NCBI GenBank assembly: GCA_964540725.1
Contig: CAZINU010000006.1
Span: 1 to 55,678 of the forward strand
Source: JANJWP01 sp964540725
Lineage (GTDB): Bacteria; Patescibacteriota; Gracilibacteria; BD1-5; UBA2023
Reading direction: 5' to 3'
Length of the DNA: 55,678 bases
A program made the position numbers and the translations under genes. The notes below the pieces were generated by a model that was not told the DNA's origin, searched no databases, and worked only from the letters and a program-made list of their open reading frames with translations. This document shows, in pieces, positions 1-7,448 of this stretch (the stretch's first letter is position 1; each line of letters begins with the position of its first letter).

Positions 1-705
1 GAGCGTGCGTTCCTTGAAGAGGTTTTCCTTCTTCGCGCGGAAAAGGGAAGACTTGAATTGTCCGAGGACGAACGAGAGCGACTTGATGGAGTTGACGTTA
101 CAGGGAACGAAGTCGGCGCAGCGGTCGATATCTCCGGTCGATCCGAGGAGCGCGTAGGTCGGGATCTTGAGGGTTGCGGCTTCCGAAAGGGCGAGGGATT
201 CGTAGAAACCGTCGACGACGAAGAGTGCGTCGGGGGTTCGGCGGAGATCCTTGATACCTTCGTAGGCGGTGCGGAGTTTCTGAAGTTCCTTGAGCTTCTG
301 GGAGCGTTCCTTTTTGGTGAGCGCGTCCATGTTGCCGTCTTCGAAATCCTTTTCGATCTTGTTGTAGGTCGCGATGCGGCGTTTGATGGTCGGGAAGTTG
401 GTAAGGAGTCCCGGGACCCACTTGGAGTTGATGTAGTAGCAGTTGGTTTCGGTCGCGATTTCGCGGACGAGGTCGCGGGCCTGGAGCTTGGTTCCGACGA
501 TGAGGACGGATTTGCCCTTGGCGGAAAGGTCGGCGATGGCCGCTTTGACGGCTTCGAGGCGCTCAGCCGTTTTGGCGAGGTCGAAGACGTGGGTGTGGTT
601 CTGGATTCCGTAGATGTAGTTGCGCATCTTCGCGGACCAGTATTGGCGCTTGTGCCCGATATGCACGGCATTCTCGAGCATCTCCTTGATGAGGGAGTTC
701 GTCAT
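1..705 (-). CDS. rpsB: 30S ribosomal protein S2 (3' end cut by window)
   Basis: Small-subunit ribosomal protein S2, which bridges head and body of the 30S subunit. The reverse strand reads MTNSLIKEMLENAVHIGHKR at the N-terminus (the GHK after the first helix is typical of S2). It continues through KSVLIVGTKLQARDLV, a tract containing SKWVPGLLTNF, and an RRTPDALFVVDG region, all S2 landmarks. 235 codons are visible and the frame is still open at base 1, so the C-terminus lies outside. The start ATG at 705-703 is chosen because S2 homology begins there; an AAGGA lies rather far upstream. No in-frame UGA is present in the visible part. Confidence 0.95.
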   Translation of the reverse strand, partial: MTNSLIKEMLENAVHIGHKRQYWSAKMRNYIYGIQNHTHVFDLAKTAERLEAVKAAIADLSAKGKSVLIVGTKLQARDLVREIATETNCYYINSKWVPGLLTNFPTIKRRIATYNKIEKDFEDGNMDALTKKERSQKLKELQKLRTAYEGIKDLRRTPDALFVVDGFYESLALSEAATLKIPTYALLGSTGDIDRCADFVPCNVNSIKSLSFVLGQFKSSLFRAKKENLFKERTL

Positions 706-900
706 AAAAAGAAAAAAATTAATCCTTAAAAGGGGATATTCGGCATGCCGGCGAGGAAGGCGCGAGCCTCAGGACACCGGTTGGGAACCGAAAAAACCCG
801 GTCTCCGCTTCTTTTCCGAAGGGAAACCGGGGGGATTATATGGGAAAATGTCGGAAATCAAGGCGGAAATAGCGGTTTTCCCAAAGAAAGAATCCGAAGA

Positions 901-925
901 AAAAAGGCGCCGTGGGCGCCTTTTT
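901..925. terminator. bidirectional intrinsic terminator
   Basis: A perfect 11-bp inverted repeat (AAAAAGGCGCC / GGCGCCTTTTT) has a 3-nt loop and U-tracts on both strands. It sits between the rpsB promoter region and the minus-strand gene ending near 995, so it should terminate the latter. Confidence 0.85.
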
Positions 926-994
926 GGATACGCGGCCGATTTCCAATCCGATTCCGTGCCGGCATGGCGGGAACGGTTCGGGGGGCGTTTCGTC

Positions 995-1417
995 TCAGTC
1001 GAAGAGGCCGAAGAGCCAGGTAATCGTGGGAAACGCGTCTCCCGTCAGCCACCAGGTGGCGCCGTAGGCTAGGACTCCGCCGACGAACGGCCAAGCCGCG
1101 GCCCAGAGAGCCAATGCCATGAGGTTGAGCAAGGCCGATCCGGGTTGGGCGTCCGGTCTTTCCAGGAACGTCAAACGGAACAGGCTCCCGGCAACGAATA
1201 CCGAGAAGAACGGAAGGAACGCGAAGACGATCGCCGTCGTGAACGTTCCTCCGATGAGAAGAACGAGCCATCCGAATGCCGCGCCCTTCGGCTTTTGCGA
1301 TCTGCCGGTCGGACTTCCGGTGCGGGCCGTGCGCCAGACGCCGTCGCTCCCGGGCTCCATATCGACCGGATCCGGCGCCGGACCGAAGCGGCGTTTTTCT
1401 TTTTGCATGATCGACAT
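995..1417 (-). CDS. small membrane protein of unknown function
   Basis: 140-residue protein not recognised. The N-terminus is charged and Pro-rich, followed by two hydrophobic segments (about residues 48-80 and 95-125), so an inner-membrane location is inferred. The start at 1417 is chosen because a GGGGGGA ribosome-binding site lies just upstream; a longer frame extends to 1552. The only nearby stop is UGA at 995-997. If UGA is Gly, the frame runs to UAA at 836-838 (193 residues), straight through the terminator stem at 901-925. That extension looks unlike a protein, so the UGA end is given here, with the conflict noted. Confidence 0.55.
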   Translation of the reverse strand: MSIMQKEKRRFGPAPDPVDMEPGSDGVWRTARTGSPTGRSQKPKGAAFGWLVLLIGGTFTTAIVFAFLPFFSVFVAGSLFRLTFLERPDAQPGSALLNLMALALWAAAWPFVGGVLAYGATWWLTGDAFPTITWLFGLFD

Positions 1418-1519
1418 GGAATCCCCCCTTTCCTTATTTGAAAAAACGCATGTCGGGTTGCTTATACCCACAAAATATGTTCCGTCAAACCCGCTTTGGC
1501 GCCTTCCTTCCATTTTCGT

Positions 1520-1548
1520 TTGGAAAAAACCCGATTCCTTCATAAAAT
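1520..1548 (+). promoter_or_regulatory. gatB promoter
   Basis: TTGGAA (1520-1525), 17-bp spacer, TAAAAT (1543-1548). Predicted start near 1555 gives a leader of about 28 nt before the gatB ATG. Confidence 0.65.
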
Positions 1549-1582
1549 CCACGGGTTCTTATACCGAAACGAAATTCCCGAA

Positions 1583-3028
1583 ATGTCCGCGAAATACGAA
1601 ATCGTGATGGGCCTCGAAACCCACGTCCGCGTCAAATCCGATACCAAGATGTTCTGCGGATGCCGCAATGCCGTCGCGCTCGCCGAAGAGCCGAACGAAA
1701 ACGTCTGCCCCGTCTGCATGGGCTTCCCCGGCATGCTCCCGGTTTTAAACGAACGGGTCGTCGATTTGGCCGTCCGGGCCTCGAACGCCATGGGCATGAC
1801 GGTGAACCCCGTTTCGAGATTCGACCGCAAGTCGTACTTCTACCCAGACCTTCCGGCGGGGTTCCAAATTACCCAGCTCTTCCATCCGATCGCCGAGCAT
1901 GGCGTCGTAAAGGCCATGGTCGGCGGAACCGTAAAGACGTTCCATATTCAGCGAATGCACATCGAAAACGACGCCGGAAAACTCGTGCACGCCGGTTCGA
2001 TGACCTTGCTCGACTACAACCGCGCGGGTTCGCCGCTCATGGAAATCGTAACCGAACCCGATTTCCGCTCCAAAGAGGAGGTGGGGGCGTATCTGGCCGA
2101 ACTTCAAAAGATCATGCGCTGGTGCGGCGCTTCGGATGCCGATATGGAAAAGGGGCAGCTCCGCTGCGACGTGAACATTTCCATTCGTCCCGTAGGGTCG
2201 ACCGAATTGAACAACCGGGTCGAACTGAAGAATCTCAACTCGTTTTCGGCCATCGGCCGGGCCATCGACCACGAATTCGCCCGTCAAATCGCCATCGTCG
2301 AATCGGGCGGACGCGTTACGCAGGAAACCCGCGGATGGGACGACGATTTCGGCGAATCCCGCCCGCAGCGCTCCAAGGAAGACGCGATGGACTACCGGTA
2401 TTTTCCGGAACCCGACCTTCCGCCGCTCGTCGTCTCCGCCGAATTCGTGAGCGCCCGACGGGTGGACGAACTTCCGAACGACCGCCGCGAAAAATACCTT
2501 GCCGAATACCAGCTCGGCGAAGACGACGCCCGCATTCTCTCGAACGAACGAAGGCTTTCCGACTACTACGAAGAACTCGTCCGCCTTACCGGAGACCCGA
2601 AAAAATCCTGCTCGTACGTAACGACCGTACTCTTCGCCATCGTCCAAGAATACGTGGACGAATTCGGCTCCGACGCGGAAAAAGATTTCTCCGCCGTTCC
2701 GGTCTCCGAACTCGCCCGCGTCATCGAACTCGTGTCCAAAGACGAACTCTCGAGCACGAATTCCAAGGCCGTCGTCGCCGAACTCTTCGCAAACGGCGGA
2801 AACGCCGACGCCATCGCCGATCGGCTCGGTCTTCGGCAGGTAAACGACTCGTCGGCCCTCGAGGCCGTCGTCGACTCGGTGCTTGCCGAAAAGGCCGCGC
2901 AGGTGGCCGAATATCAGGCCGGAAAAGTGAACCTGTTCGGGTTCTTCGTCGGCGAATGCATGAAGGCCTCGAAGGGGCAGGGGAATCCCAAGATGTTCAC
3001 CGAAATGCTCAAAAAGCGCCTCGGGTAG
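1583..3028 (+). CDS. gatB: Asp/Glu-tRNA amidotransferase subunit B
   Basis: GatB activates misacylated Glu-tRNAGln or Asp-tRNAAsn by phosphorylation for transamidation within GatCAB. 481 residues, usual for the family. The N-terminus has KYEIVMGLETHVRVKSDTKM, the zinc-site cysteines (FCGC and CPVCMG), the catalytic core with FDRKSYFYPDLPAGFQITQ and DVNISIRP, and a C-terminal Yqey-like helical tail. The start at 1583 is chosen because homology begins at MSAKYEI; an upstream in-frame extension from 1496 has no family match and overlaps the promoter. gatA and gatC are not in the window. Ends in UAG. Confidence 0.96.
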   Translation: MSAKYEIVMGLETHVRVKSDTKMFCGCRNAVALAEEPNENVCPVCMGFPGMLPVLNERVVDLAVRASNAMGMTVNPVSRFDRKSYFYPDLPAGFQITQLFHPIAEHGVVKAMVGGTVKTFHIQRMHIENDAGKLVHAGSMTLLDYNRAGSPLMEIVTEPDFRSKEEVGAYLAELQKIMRWCGASDADMEKGQLRCDVNISIRPVGSTELNNRVELKNLNSFSAIGRAIDHEFARQIAIVESGGRVTQETRGWDDDFGESRPQRSKEDAMDYRYFPEPDLPPLVVSAEFVSARRVDELPNDRREKYLAEYQLGEDDARILSNERRLSDYYEELVRLTGDPKKSCSYVTTVLFAIVQEYVDEFGSDAEKDFSAVPVSELARVIELVSKDELSSTNSKAVVAELFANGGNADAIADRLGLRQVNDSSALEAVVDSVLAEKAAQVAEYQAGKVNLFGFFVGECMKASKGQGNPKMFTEMLKKRLG

Positions 3029-3109
3029 CCCGTACGGCCGCCCACCGAATCGAAAGTTTACCCCGCGCGGATGCCGGCCGTCCGGCTGCCGCCAAAGTGT
3101 TCACCATCC

Positions 3110-4585
3110 ATGTCAGAACGACGCTTCTTCATTACTACCCCGATCTACTACTCCAACTCGACGCCCCATGTCGGGAACGCGTACGCGTCGATCGTCGCCG
3201 ACGTGTTCGCCCGGTACCGGCGGCTTTCGGGCGACGCCGTGAAATTTTCGACGGGCGTCGACGAAAACAGCCAGAAGGTCGTCGAAAAGGCTACCGAGGC
3301 CGGAATGCCCATCATGGAATACTGCGACCTTATGGCGGGCAAGCACCAAGCCGTTTGGGACGGGCTCTCGATTTCGTATACCGACTTCGTCCGCACCACT
3401 TCGGCTTCACATAAGGAATACGTACAGAAGGTGCTCCAAACGTCGTTCGACCGGGGCGACATTTACCTGGGCGAATACGACGGGCTCTACTGCGTCGGGT
3501 GCGAGGCGTTCAAGAAGGAGTCCGATCTCACGCCGGACGGACTGTGCCCCGACCATAAGAAGGCGCCCGTTCGAATTCGCGAAAAAAACTACTTTTTCCG
3601 GCTTTCGAAATACCAGGACGCGCTCCTCGAATGGTACGCCTCGAATCCCGACTTCGTCACGCCCCGGTACCGCGCGGCCGAGGCCGTTTCGTTCATTAAG
3701 GAAGGATTGGAAGACTTCTCCATTTCCCGCGAAACGAATACCTTCGGCATTCCGATGCCCTTCGACGCCTCGCACGTCGCCTACGTCTGGTACGACGCGC
3801 TCTTCAACTACGTCAGCTGTTGCCAGGGCGGTGACGAAGCGTTCTGGCCGGCCGACGTCCACGTCGTAGGAAAGGACATTCTCAAATTCCACGGAATTTA
3901 CTGGCCCGCCATGCTCATGAGCGCCGGACTCCCCTTGCCGAAACGACTGCTCGTAACCGGCCACTTCACCATCGACGGCCAGAAGATTTCGAAATCCCTC
4001 GGCAACGCCATCGATCCGGTGGAGCTCGCCGGCCGGTATTCCCGGGATTTTCTCGTTCTCTACCTCCTCTCCGCGACGCCCGTCGGACAGGACGGGGATT
4101 TCTCCGTCGAACAGGCGAAACTCCTCCACAACGCCAAACTCGCCAACAATTTGGGAAACCTCCTCAACCGCTTCCTCGTACTGACCTTAAAAAACGGGGG
4201 AGTTTTGGAAGGAATTACCGAAAACGCGTCCGTCGCCGCATTGAGAACTTCCGCGCGCTCGGCGTTTGAAGGCCATATGGGCGCGTTCGATCCGAAATCC
4301 GCCCTCGATACCGTTTTCGCCTTCTTGGACGAACTGAACCGTTTCGTCGACGAACGGAAGCCTTGGAACGAGCCCGATGCCGATAGGAACCGCGAAACCC
4401 TTTTCACGGTCGGAAAGGGGCTCGCGACCGTCGCGACCCTGCTGAAACCCTTCTTCGGACCGAAAATGGAAGAACTGCTCGTCCGAATCGGGCTCGACGC
4501 GTCGCTTGCGTCCGACGGTGCCGACGCGGTTTCGAGATTGGAGGTGAAAGAAAAGGGCGAGCCGCTGTACGCGCGGTTCGAGTAA
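3110..4585 (+). CDS. metG: methionyl-tRNA synthetase
   Basis: Class I synthetase charging tRNAMet. 491 residues, the short form without a C-terminal tRNA-binding domain. Visible signatures are the N-terminal FFITTPIYYSNSTPHVGNAY (HIGH-like HVGN), a connective-peptide Cys pair YCVGCEAF, the VYVWYDALFNYV segment, VVGKDILKFHGIYWPAML, and the KMSKS equivalent KISKS near residue 295. The C-terminal anticodon-binding helical bundle ends at 4585 with UAA. Lies 81 nt after gatB; no clear promoter of its own, so cotranscription is possible. Confidence 0.96.
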   Translation: MSERRFFITTPIYYSNSTPHVGNAYASIVADVFARYRRLSGDAVKFSTGVDENSQKVVEKATEAGMPIMEYCDLMAGKHQAVWDGLSISYTDFVRTTSASHKEYVQKVLQTSFDRGDIYLGEYDGLYCVGCEAFKKESDLTPDGLCPDHKKAPVRIREKNYFFRLSKYQDALLEWYASNPDFVTPRYRAAEAVSFIKEGLEDFSISRETNTFGIPMPFDASHVAYVWYDALFNYVSCCQGGDEAFWPADVHVVGKDILKFHGIYWPAMLMSAGLPLPKRLLVTGHFTIDGQKISKSLGNAIDPVELAGRYSRDFLVLYLLSATPVGQDGDFSVEQAKLLHNAKLANNLGNLLNRFLVLTLKNGGVLEGITENASVAALRTSARSAFEGHMGAFDPKSALDTVFAFLDELNRFVDERKPWNEPDADRNRETLFTVGKGLATVATLLKPFFGPKMEELLVRIGLDASLASDGADAVSRLEVKEKGEPLYARFE

Positions 4586-4622
4586 ATCGGACGGCCGAGG
4601 TTCCATCCGCGGTCCGATTTTT
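4584..4622 (+). terminator. metG terminator
   Basis: AAATCGGAC (4584-4592) pairs with GTCCGATTT (4612-4620), followed by a T-run. The left arm overlaps the metG stop codon. Confidence 0.75.
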
Positions 4623-4661
4623 CGGAATCGCGTTCGTTCGTGACGATCGGGTGCGAAAGGC

Positions 4662-4733
4662 TTTCGATCCGCACTCGTCGAACCTCCCCGGGCATGGCGC
4701 CCAGGGAGGTTAGCGTCGACGATGCGGACGAAA
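4662..4733. repeat. long imperfect hairpin between convergent genes
   Basis: TTTCG-ATCCGCA-CTCGTCGA-ACCTCCC on the left pairs with GGGAGGT-TAGCG-TCGACGA-TGCGGA-CGAAA on the right around a short GC-rich apex, giving about 25-30 paired bases. It lies just downstream of the gltX stop and has no T-run, so it is not a standard terminator; a 3'-end RNA-stabilising structure is one possibility. Confidence 0.6.
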
Positions 4734-4739
4734 TCCGCC

Positions 4740-6407
4740 TTACGCGCTTTCCGTCCATGAAAGCAGCCTGCGCGCCACCTCCTTCTTTCCGAGTACCGAA
4801 AGCGATTCCCAAAGGTCCGGCGTCGTTTTCGAAGCGAGCGCGGCGATGCGGAGGATCATGGTGAGGTCGCCGGTGCGTCCGACGTAACCGCCCTGTTTGA
4901 ATTCTTCGCCCGAAGTCGCGAACCCGAGACTCTTTCCGAAGGCTTTCACGTCGTCGAACCATGCGTCCTTTCCGAGCGAGGGGTCGTAGCGGTCGGCATA
5001 GAGGGCGAGAACCTCGCTGCGAACTTCTTTGGAAACGTTTTCCGGAAATGCCGGGGCGCCCGCGCGGATGCGGTCGAACACTTCCGGAAAGAACGGAAGG
5101 AGCTGCGAACAGACGTCCGAGAATTTCGCGAAACGTTTGGGATCTTTCTCCGAAAGGCGTTCGATGTTCATGGCCTTATGGGCGAGGTCGGGATGCCGCG
5201 CGATATGCGAGGCGAGGTCTTCGTCCATGGTTTCGGCCCATGCTCGGACGCTTTTGAAGAAATCGTCCTTCGAAAGCGTGGAAACGCGCTCGCGGCTTAC
5301 GGAATCGAGTTTTGCCAAATCGAAGAGCGACCCGGATTTCGGAAACCGCGCGGAATCGAACCGGTAATCCTCGAATGCCTTTCCCGGATTGTCGAGCCTC
5401 CATCCTTCGTAGTTGGAGTCGGCGATATTTCCGAGGTAATCCTTCAACGCCTCGACGGGATACCCGAGTTGGAAGAAATATTCGACGTTCGCCTCGGGGT
5501 CTTTGCGCTTGCTCAGTTTCCGCTTGTTTCCGTCCTCGGTCTTCATAAGGTGCGCGCAGTGGAGGTATTTCGGCGCGGGCAATTCCAACAGCTCGAACAG
5601 TTGCAGGTGGAGGGGGAGGGAAGGCAGCCACTCCTCTCCGCGGAGAACGTGCGTCGTGCCCATGAGCACGTCGTCGACCACGTGGGCCAAATGGTACGTC
5701 GGAATCCCGTCGCGCTTCAAAAGGACGACGTCGAGATAGTTGTCTTCCATTTCCAGATGTCACCGGGTTTCGTCATACCCTTTCCGACGGCTTCCCGGTA
5801 CGGCGGGGGAAAGCAGCCGAACGACGTACGGGGTTCCGGCGCCGATTTGCGCGCGGACCGTTTCGAGTCCGGCATGGCGCCACTTGGCGTAGGCGCCGTA
5901 GATGCCGGTCGGACGTTTTACGAGGTTCTGTTCCTCGCGAACGGCTTCGAGTTCGGATTCGGAGAGGAAGCACGGATACGCCCTTCCCGCTTTTACCAAT
6001 TCCTTGACGAATATCCGGTACAACGGTCCGCGCTTGGATTGTACGTACGGGCCGTATTTGCCCATTTCGAGAAGGGAAGGGCCGATCGGACCCTAGTCGA
6101 TGCGGATTCCGAATTTCGCGAGGCCACGGACGATTTGCTCGACGCCCCCTTCGACTTCGCGCTTCGCATCGGTATCTTCGATTCTCAGGAAGAACGTGCC
6201 GTTTCCGTCTTGGTGGGCGAGGCGTTCGCAGAGGAGCGCCATGAAGACGCCGCCCAAATGCAGGAATCCGGTCGGACTCGGGGCGAACCGGGTGATGACG
6301 GTTCCTTCCGGCCGCTTGGGGTACCGGGAAAACGCGTCTTCGCGCGTGTCGGTCACGTCGGGAAACAGAAGGTCCGCGAGCGCGGAATTTTCTTCGGGAG
6401 AGAGCAT
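4740..6407 (-). CDS. gltX: glutamyl-tRNA synthetase (in-frame UGA and UAG)
   Basis: Class I synthetase charging tRNAGlu, probably also tRNAGln given gatB. 555 codons. HIGH region APSPTGFLHLGG, FLRIEDTDAKR, the LLKRDGIPTYHLAHVVDD segment and the KMSKS motif KLSKRKDPEAN are present. UGA at 5760-5762 falls in DETR-G-HLEMED, where the family has an invariant Arg-Gly, supporting UGA = Gly. A separate in-frame UAG at 6093-6095 (codon 105) sits where relatives have the Glu of the D-E-G-P loop; UAG is a stop elsewhere in the window. This could be a one-base GAG-to-TAG change, a consensus error, or suppression. Reading frame is intact on both sides, so the gene is annotated whole. Confidence 0.9.
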
Positions 6408-6457
6408 GTTTTTTGGAACGTTCGGAATGGAAAAACGCCGGGGCGTAACGGAGGCGG

Positions 6458-6463
6458 ATTATA
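6458..6463 (-). promoter_or_regulatory. gltX -10 element
   Basis: Perfect TATAAT on the minus strand, about 50 nt before the gltX ATG; the -35 is weak. It follows the terminator of the upstream gene by only a few bases. Confidence 0.55.
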
Positions 6464-6465
6464 CC

Positions 6466-6497
6466 GAAAACGCCGGGAAGTCCATACTTTCCCGGCG
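6466..6497 (-). terminator. intrinsic terminator
   Basis: On the minus strand CGCCGGGAAAG / CTTCCCGGCG flank a 6-nt loop and are followed by TTTT, directly after the stop codon of the 6499-6954 gene. Confidence 0.8.
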
Positions 6498-6498
6498 A

Positions 6499-6954
6499 CT
6501 ACATTCCCAACCCTCGGGAAACCCTTTCGAGGGTCGTCAATTCGGTATCTTTCGCTTCGGTTGCGTACCCGGCAAGAAAAGCCCGGAGTTCGGAGACGTT
6601 TTCGGTCCCCGAAGGAAACTCGATATCGACGGAACGGAGGCTCCCCTTGTTCAGGCGCAGTCGGAGCGTGACCGGTTTTCCGGAATCGTAGACGATGGCG
6701 AACGACGCGATTTTCGGGTAATCGAAAAATTCCGATCCGATTCCGACGCCGTTTTCCGATACCGTCACTTCGGCCGTATCGGGAGAATTGTTTTCGAGCA
6801 GGAGGAAGACGCCCATGAAGACGATGACGACTACCGGGAGGGCGTAGATGCCTTCGACGAACCCCCACACGACGAGCGAAAGCGACGCGATGGCCGCGGC
6901 CGAATACCAGGCGGGAGATCGTTCTTTCTTCAGGGGGACGGTCCAGGAAAACAT
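6499..6954 (-). CDS. small two-helix membrane protein
   Basis: 151 residues, no family assigned. Two adjacent hydrophobic helices (about residues 17-34 and 38-54) are followed by a soluble domain of about 90 residues with alternating polar strands. The arrangement resembles small CPR membrane proteins with a cytoplasmic PH-like domain, but that is inference. It lies 9 nt after the pilin-like gene upstream and ends at a strong terminator, so the two probably form one operon. UAG stop. Confidence 0.75.
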   Translation of the reverse strand: MFSWTVPLKKERSPAWYSAAAIASLSLVVWGFVEGIYALPVVVIVFMGVFLLLENNSPDTAEVTVSENGVGIGSEFFDYPKIASFAIVYDSGKPVTLRLRLNKGSLRSVDIEFPSGTENVSELRAFLAGYATEAKDTELTTLERVSRGLGM

Positions 6955-6963
6955 GCGGTCGGA

Positions 6964-7332
6964 TTACAGGTTGTTCATGACGATCTTGATGATGGCCCAC
7001 GCGGAAACCGAGAGTACGAAGCCGATGACGGCGGCCGTCACGATTTTCTTGGCGGTTTCCTTGTCGCTCTCGATCGAGCCGAGCGAAAGCTTGAAGGCCC
7101 CGTAGATGATCATGACGACGGAAATCGTTCCGGCGAAGGCCAGGAAAAAATTCGTTACGCTCATGATGGCCCCCGGAATCTGCTCGAACGTGATATCCCC
7201 TTTTCGGAGCTGGTCCCTGCTCAATCCGCCGGCTTCCCCGAAGATGCCGGCGCTGGGGTCTTCCGCGAAAGCGGTCGGAAGGGTCGTAACGGACGCCACG
7301 AGGGCGTAGGAAATTTTTGTAAGTGCGCGCAT
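6964..7332 (-). CDS. TrbC/VirB2-like or pilin-like small membrane protein
   Basis: 122 residues. A signal peptide (MRALTKISYALVASVTTLPTAFAED, Ala-Phe-Ala cleavage site) is followed by a polar stretch and two hydrophobic helices separated by a short charged loop (SIESDKETAKK). This layout fits VirB2/TrbC pilins and similar two-helix proteins common in CPR genomes; no residue is diagnostic. The start at 7332 is set by the -10 box ending 6 nt upstream, implying a leaderless transcript. First gene of a two-gene operon. Confidence 0.75.
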   Translation of the reverse strand: MRALTKISYALVASVTTLPTAFAEDPSAGIFGEAGGLSRDQLRKGDITFEQIPGAIMSVTNFFLAFAGTISVVMIIYGAFKLSLGSIESDKETAKKIVTAAVIGFVLSVSAWAIIKIVMNNL

Positions 7333-7338
7333 GGCCGA

Positions 7339-7367
7339 ATTATAGCCCCATTCGCGTTTTTGCAAAA
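7339..7367 (-). promoter_or_regulatory. promoter giving a leaderless mRNA
   Basis: Minus-strand TATAAT at 7344-7339 with a TTTTGC-like -35 about 17 bp upstream. The ATG at 7332 is 6 nt past the -10, so the predicted transcription start coincides with the start codon. Confidence 0.65.
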
Positions 7368-7392
7368 ACCGTTTCGAAATTGCGCGGACGGT

Positions 7393-7420
7393 TTGAAATC
7401 GCTTCCGTTTCGCATAGAAT
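7393..7420 (+). promoter_or_regulatory. pheT promoter
   Basis: TTGAAA (7393-7398), 16-bp spacer, TAGAAT (7415-7420); leader of about 22 nt without a clear Shine-Dalgarno site. Divergent from the promoter at 7339. Confidence 0.65.
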
Positions 7421-7448
7421 CCGCCCATTACGTTTTTTTCCGCACCGT

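Noticed and set aside
1496..1582. Upstream N-terminal extension of gatB
   Set aside because: No GatB homology and overlaps a good promoter; the start at 1583 fits the family.
5760..5762. UGA = Trp (table 4) as the explanation
   Set aside because: The UGA positions coincide with conserved Gly, not Trp, in glmS, galE, gltX, the symporter and AbiEii; TGG is in normal use.
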